Assembly: GCA_938075305.1 (NCBI GenBank)
Contig: CALJGV010000011.1
Span: forward strand, 38,685-102,684
Reading direction: 5' to 3'
From: an uncultured bacterium
GTDB lineage: Bacteria > Planctomycetota > UBA1135 > GCA-002686595
Length of the DNA: 64,000 nucleotides
Every line of letters starts with the position of its first letter. Position 1 is the stretch's first letter. A program made the position numbers and the translations under genes. Under the pieces are notes generated by a model, which ran no database searches, was not told where the DNA came from, and saw only the letters and a list, made by a program, of their open reading frames with translations. Positions 62,543-64,000 of this stretch are shown here, piece after piece.

Positions 62543-63574
62543 ATGCGACTCCGCCCCCAAGCTCCCACCGCCCTGATCCTCGCCCTCGCGGTGATCTCCT
62601 GCCAGGCAGGGGACGGTGGCGTCCGGGTCGAGTCAGCGGGCACCACGGCCACCCGGGTCGCGCCGCCGTTGCCCCTCGAGGGCAGCGCCTGGGACGCCGC
62701 CGGTGAGTTCGCGCTTCCGGAGGTGCCCCCGGGCAACTACCCCGGGCTGCACAACGTCTACCGGTTCAGCGACCGGATCATCACAGGGAGCGAGCCGGTG
62801 GACCGCGAGGCCCTGGCCCAGCTCGAGGCCTGGGGTGTGAAGACGATCCTCTCCGTCGACGGCAAGGCGCCGGACGTGGAGGGGGCGGAGCTGCTCGGGC
62901 TGCGGTACGTGCACGTTCCCATTCAGTACAAGGGGATCACGGAGGACCAGGTGCTCCAGATCGCCAAGGCCTTCCGTGAGCTGGAGGCGCCCTTCTACGT
63001 GCACTGCTTCCACGGGCGCCACCGTGGCCCCGCCGCCGCGGCGATCGGCTCGGTGGCCCTCGACGGGTTGAACCGCGATCGCGCCATCGCAGAGATGCGG
63101 CACTGGTGCACCACCGCGAAGAAGTACGAGGGGCTGTACCTCACCGTGGCCACGGCGGAGTTCCCGACGGCCGAGGAGACCGCGGCCTATGACTTCGACT
63201 TCGCGTCGGCCCAGCGTCCCTCCGGCCTGCGCGAGGCGATGATCACCCTCACCCGCTCTTGGGATGAGGTGAAGCTGATCCGCAAGAACGGCTGGGAGCC
63301 GAGCTCGGATCACCCGGACATCGACCCGCTGCGGTCGGCGACCACGGTGCTCCAGCACCTGGACGCCTGCGCCGAGATGGACGAGACCGCGGCGTTCGCC
63401 GACGACTTCCGGGCGTGGCTGACGGGCAGCCGCGAGGGAACCGGGCGGATCGTCGAGCTCCTGACCGACTGCCGCGCCGACCCGGGCGCAGACCGCTCGG
63501 CTGAGCTCGAGCTGGCGTATGAGGCGGTCGCCGAGAGCTGCCTCGAGTGCCACTCGGTCTACCGCAACCGCTGA
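62543..63574 (+). CDS. Lipoprotein with dual-specificity phosphatase-like domain and C-terminal haem site
   Basis: A 343-aa exported protein. A signal peptide ends in a lipobox with Cys20 (AVISC). The middle (about 65-205) is a DSP/PTP-like fold with the signature His154-Cys155-x5-Arg161 (HCFHGRHRG), so Cys155 would be the nucleophile. A helical segment (about 210-343) ends with CLECHSVYRNR, where Cys333-x2-Cys336-His337 is a c-type haem site placed at the end of a four-helix-bundle-like region, like cytochrome c'. This fuses a phosphatase fold to a haem site in the periplasm. A sigma-54 promoter lies upstream. Whether the phosphatase is active is unknown. Confidence 0.82.
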   Translation: MRLRPQAPTALILALAVISCQAGDGGVRVESAGTTATRVAPPLPLEGSAWDAAGEFALPEVPPGNYPGLHNVYRFSDRIITGSEPVDREALAQLEAWGVKTILSVDGKAPDVEGAELLGLRYVHVPIQYKGITEDQVLQIAKAFRELEAPFYVHCFHGRHRGPAAAAIGSVALDGLNRDRAIAEMRHWCTTAKKYEGLYLTVATAEFPTAEETAAYDFDFASAQRPSGLREAMITLTRSWDEVKLIRKNGWEPSSDHPDIDPLRSATTVLQHLDACAEMDETAAFADDFRAWLTGSREGTGRIVELLTDCRADPGADRSAELELAYEAVAESCLECHSVYRNR

Positions 63575-63659
63575 TCGCGGCCCGTGCGTGGTAGCCTCTT
63601 GCGAGGCCGGCACCGCGAGCGACTCCCCCTGGATCGCTCGATCACGCCGCCCCTCGAAG

Positions 63660-64000
63660 ATGACGTGGATGGAGGCAATCGGCTGGCTGGGTAACGCCTG
63701 TTACTTCTCCAGGTTCGCCGTCCAATGGCTGCTCTCCGAGCGCGCTGGCCGGAGCGTGGCGCCGCGGGCCTTCTGGTGGCTCTCCGTGGCAGGCGCGGTG
63801 CTGCTGGGCGGCTACGCCGTCCACCTCGGTGACCTGCCGCTGAGCCTCGGGTACGGGCTGACGTTCATCATCTACCTTCGCAACGTGTCCATCGCCTATC
63901 TCGGCCCCAAGGCCGGGCGACTCAGCCGCCGACCGGCCCTCCTGCTCGCGGGCCTCAGCGGCCTGGGGTTCCTCGCGCTGGCCCTGGAGCGGGCCGTCGC
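63660..64000 (+). CDS. LABN-domain membrane protein, 3'-truncated
   Basis: The frame from ATG 63660 runs off the window, giving 113 visible codons. The product is hydrophobic, with about three membrane helices, and begins IGWLGNACYFSRFAVQWLLS with SERAGRSVAPRAFWWLS next. This is the pattern of the lipid-A-disaccharide synthase N-terminal (LABN) domain, which occurs as a small membrane protein of uncharacterised role or fused to glycosyltransferases. Start choice is uncertain, since ATG 63669 is also possible. The rest of the gene cannot be judged. Confidence 0.75.
   Translation, partial: MTWMEAIGWLGNACYFSRFAVQWLLSERAGRSVAPRAFWWLSVAGAVLLGGYAVHLGDLPLSLGYGLTFIIYLRNVSIAYLGPKAGRLSRRPALLLAGLSGLGFLALALERAV

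Noticed and set aside
63595..63612. TGG and TTGC before the LABN gene, resembling sigma-54.
   Set aside because: The spacing between GG and GC is 9, not 10, and the -24 half is poor.
1..64000. tRNA, rRNA, CRISPR arrays, IS elements and prophage genes.
   Set aside because: None was seen; every larger open region was assigned to a chromosomal gene or an intergenic element.

Overview
The window is a high-GC, gene-dense chromosomal segment. It has no rRNA or tRNA genes, insertion sequences or CRISPR arrays that I could see. The content suggests a flagellated, Gram-negative-type bacterium of the Planctomycetota/PVC kind. Supporting genes are a secreted formylglycine sulfatase, a sialate O-acetylesterase, a pentaheme cytochrome paired with a beta-propeller/ThuA protein, GmhA, an LABN-domain protein, C5-pathway haem synthesis and a B12-dependent ribonucleotide reductase. 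The phylum call is inference from gene families, not from a marker gene.

Layout. 1-3.9 kb: murJ (5'-truncated) and nrdJ. 3.9-11.9 kb: secreted proteins (a DIFGR-repeat protein, a DsbD-type reductase, an M12-like metalloprotease lipoprotein, a sulfatase). 12-27.9 kb: rpiA, then a long flagellar rod/hook block, fliK-flgD-flgE-(methyltransferase)-flgF-flgG-flgA-flgH-flgI-flgJ(N)-flgN-flgK-flgL-orf-GNAT. 28-43.7 kb, mainly minus strand: an M14 amidase-like lipoprotein, gmhA, haem genes in two blocks (hemL/D/C and hemA/X/Y/N/E), a two-component system and ispG. 44-55 kb: pentaheme cytochrome, propeller/ThuA protein, FAD oxidoreductase, sialate esterase, a REC-kinase hybrid and purF. 55-64 kb: a receiver protein, a glycosyltransferase, a B12-radical SAM enzyme, a selenoprotein, a TPR protein, a BadF-type kinase, a phosphatase-cytochrome lipoprotein and the start of an LABN-domain gene.

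The main discovery is two genes interrupted by an in-frame UGA at a redox-active position. In each, a SECIS-like hairpin with GG opening its apical loop starts its loop 19-20 nt after the UGA. One is a DsbD-type reductase with a Sec-Val-Val-Cys active site (5018-7576). The other is an unfamiliar thioredoxin-like secreted protein with a Cys-Thr-Sec motif (58849-60177). Both would otherwise be called truncated genes. The genome should therefore encode selA, selB, selC and selD elsewhere.

The second theme is regulation. Three close matches to the sigma-54 promoter lie before fliK, flgF and the phosphatase-cytochrome gene. The two flagellar promoters share a GGAA-N5-TTCC dyad at almost identical distance upstream (centres 51-52 bp from the -24 GG), suggesting one enhancer-binding activator. 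A strongly structured segment with a terminator-like hairpin between ispG and the pentaheme cytochrome gene may encode an RNA or a leader.
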